A stretch of DNA of 12,946 nucleotides from Candidatus Shapirobacteria bacterium UBA2283 (GCA_002345725.1 DDWP01000001.1:1-12946); one strand, 5' to 3'. Numbered from the stretch's first letter, positions 7,556-12,946 are shown. Notes: generated from the letters alone by a model not told the origin. Numbers and translations are program-made.

Positions 7556-8223
7556 ATTACTTTAGCCACTTTCTCCCAATAATCCGCCCCTTCGGCATGG
7601 CCACCAGTTTTAAAAATCTTCACTTCAAAGCCTTCTTTTTTGAGTTTTGGTCCACATAATAGTGCCGGAAAGGAATTATCATCTTCAAATAAAATGGCCA
7701 TTTTTTTAGCTTTTATTTTTTCCATTTTTATTTCTCTCATAACTTTTATTAGACTTCCAAACACTGCATATCCCTGTTCTGCTTTAAAGTTTCTTCCCGG
7801 TTTTGGTAAAGGAAAATCTTTTAAATTACTTTGTAAAAACCATTTTGTTATCACGAAGGCCAAGATTCTAGATTTAAAAAACAAGCTCGCCATGTTTAGT
7901 AATATCTTTAATCTTGTATCTAGAAGTGGCACTGTTGATGAGCTCACCAAAATCAATTTCTCCGTTTTTTCAGGATATTTATTAGCGTATTTACTAGCGA
8001 CGAATCCACCCATAGAAAACCCCAGGATTATCGCTTTATCTTTAACTTTTTTATCTACAAAATCTACTAACTCATCCAAATTATATTGCTTTTTTGGGTT
8101 AGAAAAATAAGGGTAGTCGATTGTCTCTACCGAGTATTTTCTACTAAGTAGTGGGACAAGTTTTTTAAATGTTTTCTCTCCACTTCCATCGTAACCGGGG
8201 AGTAGTAATATCTGTTTTTTCAT
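7552..8223 (-). CDS. Alpha/beta hydrolase (serine hydrolase)
   Basis: This 223-residue cytosolic hydrolase probably cleaves an ester, thioester or amide. An oxyanion-hole type strand and turn, LLLPGYDGSG, lies at residues 6-15. The nucleophile elbow GFSMGG places the catalytic serine at residue 70. The acid is probably D181 or D182 in FEDDNSF, and the histidine is H209 in GGHAEG, giving a complete triad in the expected order. A helical cap is visible at about 100-140. The ATG directly abuts the TAG stop of the upstream gene (8224-8226), so it is the last gene of the minus-strand operon that starts behind the hammerhead ribozyme. The substrate is unknown. Confidence 0.88.
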   Translation of the reverse strand: MKKQILLLPGYDGSGEKTFKKLVPLLSRKYSVETIDYPYFSNPKKQYNLDELVDFVDKKVKDKAIILGFSMGGFVASKYANKYPEKTEKLILVSSSTVPLLDTRLKILLNMASLFFKSRILAFVITKWFLQSNLKDFPLPKPGRNFKAEQGYAVFGSLIKVMREIKMEKIKAKKMAILFEDDNSFPALLCGPKLKKEGFEVKIFKTGGHAEGADYWEKVAKVI

Positions 8224-9072
8224 CTATTTAGCTGTCTCTGTTTCTTTAAACTTTTGTAGTGACTCTCTTGTCACCTTACCATCAACCACATCTTGCAAGG
8301 TAAACACTCTACTCTCGAACTGGCTTTTATCTAATTTCCCTCTGTCTACTCCCAGATGTGCTCTTGTTGCATCTATTAGATCCTCCTTAATATCTTCATC
8401 CGGCACTATGAATACCATTTCAGTTGGTGGTATAAACTTAGAAATTCTCTCTCCGTTTTGATATTGCACATATTTCGTTTCTTCTCTCCCACTTATTAAT
8501 ACCGTCGCAAACCCCCTAAAATGGTCACCTGCCAATGTATTACCTTGTTGTCCGAAATTACCGATATAAGGCTCTCTTCCCCCAGAATTCTGGCTTGGCC
8601 ACAAACCAACTATCGACACCATCTGTAAGTTGTACGCTAATCGTCCCACATCAGTCATCACCCCACCGTGATTTGTCGGGCTATCAGTTATCGAATGTCC
8701 TATCAATCTCTCTTCTTCCAGTTTAGCTCTCGCTGCTTCCACTAGAGGTGGTAAATCTTCTCTCTCTAGTAGGCCTCTAGACTCTGTCACTAGGAGTTTT
8801 AAATGACGTGTTGACGGACTGGATAGTTTGGGCATTTCTAGATCATCATCGGCCATCCTTCTCAAAAAAACGTCCTGAGGCATCCCCGTAACCTGGGATA
8901 CACCAAACCATTGCTCTTCAGCTAGCATTGTATGTTCTCTTCCCGGCAGTGGCGTCATATCTAACTCCACCATCATCGTGTCTATTGTTTCATTACCAGT
9001 TGTTGTCGGTGTTGCCACTGCAATTTGTTTGCTGTTTGTCACCAAACCATCCAATCCTGCATCTTTACCCAT
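8224..9072 (-). CDS. Unrecognised 282-residue protein
   Basis: I do not recognise a family. The protein is soluble and acidic, with no signal peptide or membrane helix. An N-terminal Thr/Asn-rich stretch (residues ~10-30) is followed by a helical region with charged repeats (VEAARAKLEEERL, ~107-119). A central Gly/Asn-rich part, LWPSQNSGGREPYIGNFGQQG, follows, and then a beta-rich segment, FRGFATVLISGREETKYVQY. It is the middle gene of the minus-strand operon, 84 bp after the preceding gene and with no gap before the hydrolase. An intercistronic hairpin lies just upstream (9110-9148). No Shine-Dalgarno is seen; the ATG is preceded by an A/T-rich run. Confidence 0.7.
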   Translation of the reverse strand: MGKDAGLDGLVTNSKQIAVATPTTTGNETIDTMMVELDMTPLPGREHTMLAEEQWFGVSQVTGMPQDVFLRRMADDDLEMPKLSSPSTRHLKLLVTESRGLLEREDLPPLVEAARAKLEEERLIGHSITDSPTNHGGVMTDVGRLAYNLQMVSIVGLWPSQNSGGREPYIGNFGQQGNTLAGDHFRGFATVLISGREETKYVQYQNGERISKFIPPTEMVFIVPDEDIKEDLIDATRAHLGVDRGKLDKSQFESRVFTLQDVVDGKVTRESLQKFKETETAK

Positions 9073-9109
9073 ATTTAAATTTCAATTTGATTATCTTTAT
9101 AATATCCGG

Positions 9110-9148
9110 CTGGCATAGTGTAGGTTGCCGTGTCTTCTCTACAGCCAG
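9110..9148 (-). other. Intercistronic two-step hairpin
   Basis: The arms CTGGC (9110-9114) and GCCAG (9144-9148) enclose TGTAG (9119-9123) and CTACA (9139-9143). This gives a 10-bp stem with a 4-nt bulge on one side and a 15-nt loop. It occupies the gap between two minus-strand genes. It has no T run after it, so it is not a classic terminator. It could stabilise or block part of the polycistronic RNA, or be part of a larger structured RNA. Confidence 0.4.
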
Positions 9149-9156
9149 TTATCTGT

Positions 9157-9516
9157 CTAAACAATTCTCTCATATCCTCGCTTGATTGTTCTTCTGGTTG
9201 GTGAGTTCCACTCCTTATACCTTCTCTCTCTTTTTGCATAACTCCAGCACAGATACGTTACCAATGCCTCTGTTTCTTCAGCTGTGGCTGTTTCAGTTCC
9301 ACCATCTTTCCTTTTTTCCAGCAACGACAACATTTTAGGCACCATACCCAACAGCTCTCGTAGTTCCAGGTCGATCAGACCACCATTGTCCTCATGAGTA
9401 TTCAACATACCCATCACGTCAGATATAAATTGTTGTCCCAAGTTTCTTACTAACACTATTACCTCCCCTTTTTCATCTAACCGTATTAACGGTGGTCGAT
9501 GTTCTACCAATCTCAT
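9157..9516 (-). CDS. Unrecognised 119-residue protein, first gene after the hammerhead ribozyme
   Basis: I do not recognise a family. The protein is soluble and mostly helical, with a short beta-like N-terminus (PLIRLDEKGEVIVLVRNLG), a central leucine-rich helix (LELRELLGMVPKMLSLLEKRKD), a Glu/Thr-rich linker (TETATAEETEAL) and a very basic C-terminus (YAKRERRYKEWNSPTRRTIKRGYERIV) that could contact nucleic acid. The ATG at 9516 has no Shine-Dalgarno; only 20 A/T-rich bases separate it from the 3' end of the hammerhead ribozyme. It leads the operon that continues into the 282-residue protein and the hydrolase. Confidence 0.65.
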   Translation of the reverse strand: MRLVEHRPPLIRLDEKGEVIVLVRNLGQQFISDVMGMLNTHEDNGGLIDLELRELLGMVPKMLSLLEKRKDGGTETATAEETEALVTYLCWSYAKRERRYKEWNSPTRRTIKRGYERIV

Positions 9517-9536
9517 ATTTCAAAAAAATTTTAATC

Positions 9537-9600
9537 ATGCTTTCGCTCTTCCGAGCTCATCAGTCCAGATGGTGACGAAGTCATAATATCTGGAGAGCAT
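9537..9600 (-). ncRNA. Type III hammerhead self-cleaving ribozyme
   Basis: Read 5' to 3' on the minus strand, every element of the hammerhead consensus is present. Stem III 5' strand AUGCU is at 9600-9596, and the cleavage-site C (position 17) at 9595. Stem I is UCCAGA (9594-9589) paired with UCUGGA (9569-9564), with an internal loop UAUUA/CCA, an upper stem UGAC/GUCA and a UUC loop. The core CUGAUGA is at 9563-9557. Stem II is GCUC/GAGC with a GGAA tetraloop (9556-9545). GAAA is at 9544-9541, and stem III 3' strand AGCAU at 9541-9537, whose first A is the last A of GAAA and pairs with U9596. The open helix is stem III, hence type III. Cleavage is expected between 9595 and 9594. The bulged stem I and the loop II sequence are suitable for the tertiary contact that speeds natural hammerheads. 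It lies in the leader of the 119-residue gene. Confidence 0.93.
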
Positions 9601-9625
9601 TTATCACCAGTCACATTCGTCAAAA

Positions 9626-9644
9626 GGGGAGGCAAAGCCTCCCC
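9626..9644 (-). terminator. Intrinsic terminator of the membrane-anchored orphan gene
   Basis: GGGGAGGC (9626-9633) and GCCTCCCC (9637-9644) form a perfect 8-bp GC-rich stem with a 3-nt loop. On the minus strand it is followed by TTTTG. It lies 29 bp after the stop of the gene at 10135-9674. The T run is short, so termination may be incomplete, which would let transcription reach the hammerhead 25 nt further on. Confidence 0.8.
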
Positions 9645-9665
9645 AATCGGCGGAGTGTGCTGGTG

Positions 9666-9676
9666 TCAGCGTGTTA
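9666..9676 (+). repeat. Left 11-bp inverted repeat around the orphan gene
   Basis: TCAGCGTGTTA is the exact inverse of TAACACGCTGA at 10162-10172. The left copy contains the stop codon of the minus-strand gene between them. It may be a trace of a small inserted unit, or a pairing site between the two ends of the transcript. Confidence 0.45.
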
Positions 9677-10135
9677 CTTTACTGATGGGTATATCCACCA
9701 GATCTCTTCTTTTTTGTTATCCCAGTAATTTATTGAGAACATCGGACGATCCTTACCGTTCGGGTGGTCCCAGTTATCATTACTTATTGCAAGGTTTCCA
9801 CTCTGTGTAATGAATCTAAAACCCCACCTTCTGTCTGGTTCACCACGCCGATCGATTGGAGCAAAAAAAGAGATGATCGAAAAATATTTATCTTGTGATA
9901 TTTCCATGTTTGTTACCGTCGACATCCATAGTGTGGGTTCGATGCCAACTTCGGTCCAATCATGGTTGTAATCTGTATCACGTCCAACACACAAGATACT
10001 TCTCGGGTAAAACGGTGTCGCAAAATCCCAGCAATGGGTTACATATTTGCTTGCCACGAACACAGCAATTACAACAGTCAATAGAACAAACAGTTGGGTC
10101 TTACGGACTTTGATACTTTCCAAGATACTTTTCAT
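9674..10135 (-). CDS. Membrane-anchored orphan protein, 153 residues
   Basis: An N-terminal basic stretch (ESIKVRKTQ) is followed by one membrane helix, residues ~14-29 (LFVLLTVVIAVFVASK), then an exposed domain of ~120 residues rich in Trp and Tyr (RRWGFRFITQSGNLAISNDNWD, INYWDN, EIWWIYP). It is probably a single-pass protein facing outward. I do not recognise a family. The frame is open further upstream to an ATG at 10198, but the start at 10135 is preferred because AAGGAG lies 6 nt before it and the extra 21 residues are polar and would precede the anchor awkwardly. It is the only gene here with a textbook Shine-Dalgarno, unlike its neighbours, which hints at a different origin. A strong terminator follows, and inverted repeats flank it. 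Confidence 0.72.
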   Translation of the reverse strand: MKSILESIKVRKTQLFVLLTVVIAVFVASKYVTHCWDFATPFYPRSILCVGRDTDYNHDWTEVGIEPTLWMSTVTNMEISQDKYFSIISFFAPIDRRGEPDRRWGFRFITQSGNLAISNDNWDHPNGKDRPMFSINYWDNKKEEIWWIYPSVK

Positions 10136-10141
10136 TTCCTT

Positions 10142-10147
10142 CTCCTT
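10142..10147 (-). promoter_or_regulatory. Ribosome binding site that fixes the start at 10135
   Basis: Minus-strand AAGGAG ends 6 nt before the ATG at 10135, an ideal spacing. It decides against the upstream ATG at 10198. A possible -10 box, TAAAAT, is at 10178-10173 on the same strand. Confidence 0.75.
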
Positions 10148-10161
10148 TTGGGGTTTTAAAC

Positions 10162-10172
10162 TAACACGCTGA
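10162..10172 (+). repeat. Right 11-bp inverted repeat around the orphan gene
   Basis: TAACACGCTGA is the inverse partner of the repeat at 9666-9676. It lies in the leader of the minus-strand gene, next to the candidate -10 box. Confidence 0.45.
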
Positions 10173-10240
10173 ATTTTAAAGTGCTGAGTATTCGCCAACG
10201 CGGTGTTGGTTATTCTCTGCCCCGAAAGGGGACTGGCTTA

Positions 10241-10343
10241 AGTTGAACAGTTCCAACTAAGTTGAGATTATTATCTTATAATAAAGAAATATAATCTGGA
10301 CAAAACCTGAGACAAGTTGAGACAAGTTGGGACATGCTATGAT
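10241..10343 (+). promoter_or_regulatory. Promoter and repeated AAGTTG motifs before cassette B
   Basis: Two tandem 10-bp repeats, GACAAGTTGA (10311-10320) and GACAAGTTGG (10321-10330), are followed by a partial third (GACA, 10331-10334). Further AGTTG motifs lie at 10241-10245 and 10260-10264, with an inverted copy (CAACT) at 10254-10258 that makes an imperfect palindrome over 10241-10258. A -10 box TATGAT (10338-10343) ends 8 nt before the ATG at 10352, with TTGAGA (10317-10322) as a possible -35 box inside the repeats at a short 15-bp spacing. TATAAT also occurs at 10277-10282 and 10290-10295. Tandem repeats one helical turn apart are the usual kind of site for OmpR/PhoB-type winged helices, the domain encoded by the gene that follows, so autoregulation is plausible. 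Confidence 0.6.
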
Positions 10344-10351
10344 AGGTATAT

Positions 10352-11284
10352 ATGTTGGAAGATCGGCTAGCTTTTCAGAGACTATCTACCTGGCTTGTAG
10401 ATGCTAAATCAAAAAATATCAACGTTACTATTGTCTCCTTACCAGGCATTGGTCTATCTCATTACCTTAAAGTCTATTCCCAAGAAAACAACCAAGACGT
10501 ATCCTATATTACAGATATCAATTCGCTTCCAAGTTTAAAATCACAAAATATTATCGACATCAGTTTTCATCAATCTCCAGATATTTATGAATCAATCGAT
10601 AAAGTTGTCCTCGCCTCTGATGTTAATCAAAAATTCATAATTGTCATTGACGATCCCAGCTGGCTCAGAAGTGCCCACAAAGACAATTGTCGTTTCCTCT
10701 CTCGTGTTTATCGTACTGAATTTTTCCCCACTCATGCGCCGGAAGATATTAAGGCCATGTCTCTAGAGATAAATCCAAAATTGTCCCCAGCTCAACTGAA
10801 AGAGATCGTTGATCAATCTTGTGGTCTGGCCCGACTTATTAAATACTTATCTTTAAATTCACCCTTGGATGATAATTTAAAAATTATTACTCAGCCACTT
10901 ATTTCCGTTTTATCAAAATGTACCGATGAAGAGATAACTAAATTTGGTATTCAACTCAGTCCGCTCATTACTAAATTATTAAAAGAACAATATTCTATTT
11001 CTGGATACAAAATTAGCATTAACAACGATTACTCTGTTACTGAGGGCGACTGTAAATTCAGTAACATATTGAGTCTCCCCGAGAGAGATATACTCCAATT
11101 TATCATTGACAATCAAGGCAAAATTAGCAAAGATAAGATTGCCGAAATTAAGTGGGGATCCGACAGTTATGATAGTTATTCCGATCAAGCTATTAGAAAG
11201 ACCGTTGTTCGTCTTAGTTCTAAGTTAAAAAAATATCGTATTCGACCAATTTCCAAAGTTGAGTACCGGCTCGAACCACGATGA
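10352..11284 (+). CDS. AAA/STAND-like protein with OmpR/PhoB-type winged helix, copy B
   Basis: This is a 310-residue cytosolic protein. Residues 24-40 look like the P-loop region of an AAA/STAND ATPase, but the motif reads SLPGIGLSHYLK, with leucine (L35) where the essential lysine should be, so ATP hydrolysis is doubtful. A Walker B-like strand, FIIVIDD, is at 95-101. A lid-like helical region follows (LSPAQLKEIVDQSCGLARLIKYLSL, 144-168). The winged helix occupies 240-310 (ERDILQFIIDNQGKISKDKIAEIKWG, then SDQAIRKTVVRLSSKLKK). It aligns end to end with the partial protein at 1-591, with the winged helix best conserved. The start at 10352 fits the -10 box at 10338-10343, giving a very short or absent leader. 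The TGA stop overlaps the next ATG (11281-11284), exactly as in copy A. Confidence 0.87.
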   Translation: MLEDRLAFQRLSTWLVDAKSKNINVTIVSLPGIGLSHYLKVYSQENNQDVSYITDINSLPSLKSQNIIDISFHQSPDIYESIDKVVLASDVNQKFIIVIDDPSWLRSAHKDNCRFLSRVYRTEFFPTHAPEDIKAMSLEINPKLSPAQLKEIVDQSCGLARLIKYLSLNSPLDDNLKIITQPLISVLSKCTDEEITKFGIQLSPLITKLLKEQYSISGYKISINNDYSVTEGDCKFSNILSLPERDILQFIIDNQGKISKDKIAEIKWGSDSYDSYSDQAIRKTVVRLSSKLKKYRIRPISKVEYRLEPR

Positions 11285-12342
11285 TTAATCCCCAAGTCGA
11301 GACCAATGTTCCTATTACCGTTGCCAAGCGTGAGATTGACCAACCTCTTGTTCCAGGGGACATTACTCGTCTTAGCGTTATTGGTAATACTGATCTCAAC
11401 CCTGACTCAAAGGGAAATCCTCAAGTTCTAGATATTATTCGAGTTCAAGATGGTAGGGGACAGATTACCTTACCTCTAACCTTCAATCTCAAAGATCAGC
11501 TTCTCAATCAAAAGACTACTGGACTATCCCCCGAATCAGTTGTTGGATTAATTCAGCAACTAACACTATCGTCATCTGGTGAAGTTGCTTCTAATGTCTT
11601 GCTGGAACGTATGGCTATTTGTTTAGTTGAGTTACGATTACCCCCACTACTATCAGCATACTTTGCTGGTCAAGAGGACTTGTCAATCGATTATCTTCGG
11701 TCACGTTTTAATCCACTCGACCAGAAAACCAATACTAAATTAGTTGGTCTTACCGGGGCTTCACGTTCTCTTAAAACTACTTTTCTCGCTATTGAACAAT
11801 TTCGTGGCCACCTTGTTGCCGAAGGCATTGAACCGTTTTCTATTTGGACACTTCAGAATATGATTCAAGTTCTAAAAAATAGTGGTCTTAATCCAAAAAA
11901 GGCTACCGATGCCCAATTAGTCCAGGCTATTCATGACGGTTTTGCTAATCTATCACCAGAAAGTAATCTTGATAGTACAGGAGACACCTTATCCACTCAC
12001 CTCGATAAGCTCGCCAGTCATTTTGAGACCGGCAAGAAACGCCCTGATACACTGTTTTTAGATTTAACCGGTATTTCCACCCAAAGAGAGCGACCTCTTC
12101 AAACACCAGACCTAATCTCTTTTTTTGGTGTTGACGCTCTGCTTTATCTTGAACGTCACACTCCCGGAACTAATCGTCACGATTCTCCTATTGATATTCG
12201 TGTCTTAAGAGATTATCGTCGACAGCTTAAACGACTTGGTCTCCACGTTAAGGCTATTGCTGTCAACGCGCGCGATGAATGGGTTCGTAAGCTTGACTGG
12301 GACATGACAGTTCACAAGCCCCACAAACAATTGTCCTTCTAA
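11281..12342 (+). CDS. P-loop-like partner of the winged-helix protein, copy B (degenerate Walker A)
   Basis: This is a 353-residue paralogue of the protein at 588-1712. Shared blocks, in order, are LRLPPLLSAYFAGQE (119-132), GASRSLKTTFLAIEQFRG (159-176), EPFS, HFETGKKRPDTLFLDLTG (247-264), DYRRQL (311-316) and a KPHKQLSF tail. The Walker A glycine before the lysine is replaced by leucine (GASRSLKT, 159-166) while the lysine is kept, so nucleotide binding may be weakened or altered. No membrane segment is visible. The start is set by the ATGA overlap. The function is unknown; the constant pairing with the winged-helix protein points to one signalling or regulatory complex. Confidence 0.85.
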   Translation: MINPQVETNVPITVAKREIDQPLVPGDITRLSVIGNTDLNPDSKGNPQVLDIIRVQDGRGQITLPLTFNLKDQLLNQKTTGLSPESVVGLIQQLTLSSSGEVASNVLLERMAICLVELRLPPLLSAYFAGQEDLSIDYLRSRFNPLDQKTNTKLVGLTGASRSLKTTFLAIEQFRGHLVAEGIEPFSIWTLQNMIQVLKNSGLNPKKATDAQLVQAIHDGFANLSPESNLDSTGDTLSTHLDKLASHFETGKKRPDTLFLDLTGISTQRERPLQTPDLISFFGVDALLYLERHTPGTNRHDSPIDIRVLRDYRRQLKRLGLHVKAIAVNARDEWVRKLDWDMTVHKPHKQLSF

Positions 12343-12349
12343 CTTTGTA

Positions 12350-12441
12350 AATCTCCCCCAAACCGGCTAGAATATTTATATAGATGAAAATTCTCAATAG
12401 TTATTTTTCCCCCTCTTGTCAAAGAGGGGTTAGGGGAGATT
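12350..12441 (+). repeat. MITE-like palindromic repeat
   Basis: The ends AATCTCCCC (12350-12358) and GGGGAGATT (12433-12441) are perfect inverted repeats. Next to the right end lies an inner hairpin, CCCCTCTT (12410-12417) and AAGAGGGG (12422-12429) with a GTCA loop. Such C-run/G-run palindromes are familiar as small non-coding repeats in bacterial genomes. It fills the whole gap between cassette B and the next gene. Its right end supplies a GGGGAG that could serve as Shine-Dalgarno for the ATG at 12447, and its middle has a TATATA stretch that could be a -10 box. Confidence 0.6.
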
Positions 12442-12446
12442 GAAAG

Positions 12447-12946
12447 ATGCACTATTCTACTCGCTCCTTTATTGGCCACCCCAACGACACTTCTTGGTCC
12501 CAATATTGGGAAAATGAGCCAGACGATTACTCCCTAAAATCAACCCATGGCCATCTTTTTGGCCTTATTAGTTTACATGGCGAAGCCTCTTCCCAGAGCG
12601 ACCTTGGCCGTGAAATCATCCAACAGCTTGATTCCAACTATTTTTCTTCCGCCTTTGCTTCTCCTGCCCAAAATCTTACCTCTGCCCTCCAATTTATCAA
12701 AGATAATTATCTTGCCAATCTTTCACATCTAGATCTGGTTGTTGCTGTGATTATTGGCGACAGAATCTATTTATCTTCTCTTAATTCTGGTCAGGTAACT
12801 TTCCAGCGCACTTCACAGATCTCTCTTTTACTCAATCCCACTCCTCAAGAGATTAGTTCAATCTCTGGCACCATTGTTCCAGGTGACAGGTTTGTTCTAT
12901 CTACCCAAGGCTTTCTCGACCAATATGGTTGGGATCAGGTTAAGTC
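12447..12946 (+). CDS. PP2C/SpoIIE-like phosphatase-fold protein (3' partial)
   Basis: The frame runs open from the ATG at 12447 to the window end, giving about 166 residues. The pattern fits a PPM (PP2C) phosphatase fold: strand LFGLISLHGEAS (~38-49), helix SDLGREIIQQLDSNYFSS, helix NLTSALQFIKDNYLANL, strand pair LDLVVAVIIGDRIYLSSLNSGQVTFQR, and PGDRFVLSTQGF, where active members have a GD-x-hhhhSDG-like segment. The metal-binding aspartates are not evident: HGEAS stands where DGMGG is usual, and TQG where SDG is usual. It may thus be a catalytically dead relative, or a divergent one. A GGGGAG 8 nt before the ATG, derived from the palindromic repeat, supports the start. Confidence 0.65.
   Translation, partial: MHYSTRSFIGHPNDTSWSQYWENEPDDYSLKSTHGHLFGLISLHGEASSQSDLGREIIQQLDSNYFSSAFASPAQNLTSALQFIKDNYLANLSHLDLVVAVIIGDRIYLSSLNSGQVTFQRTSQISLLLNPTPQEISSISGTIVPGDRFVLSTQGFLDQYGWDQVK

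Noticed and set aside
7640..8110. A 156-codon plus-strand open frame.
   Set aside because: It lies antisense to the alpha/beta hydrolase, which has a full catalytic triad; the plus-strand product shows no family features.
9679..9690. Possible second hammerhead core near CTGATGGG on the plus strand.
   Set aside because: The core needs CUGAUGA; here G replaces the final A, and no stem II or GAAA follows.
10136..10198. N-terminal extension of the membrane-anchored orphan from the ATG at 10198.
   Set aside because: An ideal AAGGAG lies 6 nt before the ATG at 10135, and the extension would overlap the candidate -10 box and the inverted repeat.
10202..10237. Short hairpins (CCCC-GAAA-GGGG and CCAAC/GTTGG-like arms) in the gap upstream of the 10135 gene.
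   Set aside because: The stems are short and match no riboswitch or ribozyme consensus I know; not enough to call a feature.
12384..12443. A 19-residue open frame (MKILNSYF...) inside the palindromic repeat, ending just before the PP2C-like gene.
   Set aside because: It is made almost entirely of repeat sequence, so it is most likely accidental, although a leader peptide cannot be excluded.

Overview
The window looks like a piece of a Candidate Phyla Radiation (Patescibacteria) chromosome, most likely Microgenomates-like. This is inferred from gene style: compact low-GC genes, several starts with no Shine-Dalgarno and a -10 box directly before the start codon, and families often met in that group (PH-like membrane protein, tiny two-helix membrane protein, AAA-like protein fused to an OmpR-type winged helix). 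TGA works as an ordinary stop (589-591 and 11282-11284), so this is not a TGA-recoding lineage. No rRNA, tRNA or CRISPR was seen. The assignment is not proven.

Layout. 1-1712 and 10352-12342 hold two copies of a two-gene cassette: a protein ending in an OmpR/PhoB-type winged helix, overlapped by ATGA with a P-loop protein. The left copy is cut by the window edge. Between them, on the plus strand, lie a three-gene ABC exporter of the COG4586/COG4587/COG3694 type (1862-4311), a 626-residue metallophosphoesterase that appears to be two tandem phosphoesterase domains with the second one catalytically dead (4432-6312), a PH-like membrane protein with a tiny membrane protein (6324-7291), and a 72-residue orphan behind a dyad-rich leaderless promoter (7288-7555). 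On the minus strand, 10135 down to 7552, lie a membrane-anchored orphan with its own Shine-Dalgarno and terminator, then a three-gene operon (two unrecognised proteins and an alpha/beta hydrolase). The right edge has a MITE-like palindromic repeat followed by the start of a PP2C-like protein that runs off the window.

The most striking element is a complete type III hammerhead self-cleaving ribozyme on the minus strand at 9600-9537. It sits between the terminator of the upstream gene and the first gene of the three-gene operon, 20 nt before that gene's ATG. Every core nucleotide and all three helices can be read directly. It suggests that the 5' end of this operon's mRNA is made by RNA self-cleavage. 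The other main candidates for new biology are the duplicated regulator/P-loop cassette, which has different P-loop decay in the two copies and a tandem 10-bp repeat before the right copy, and the pseudo-enzyme half of the phosphoesterase.
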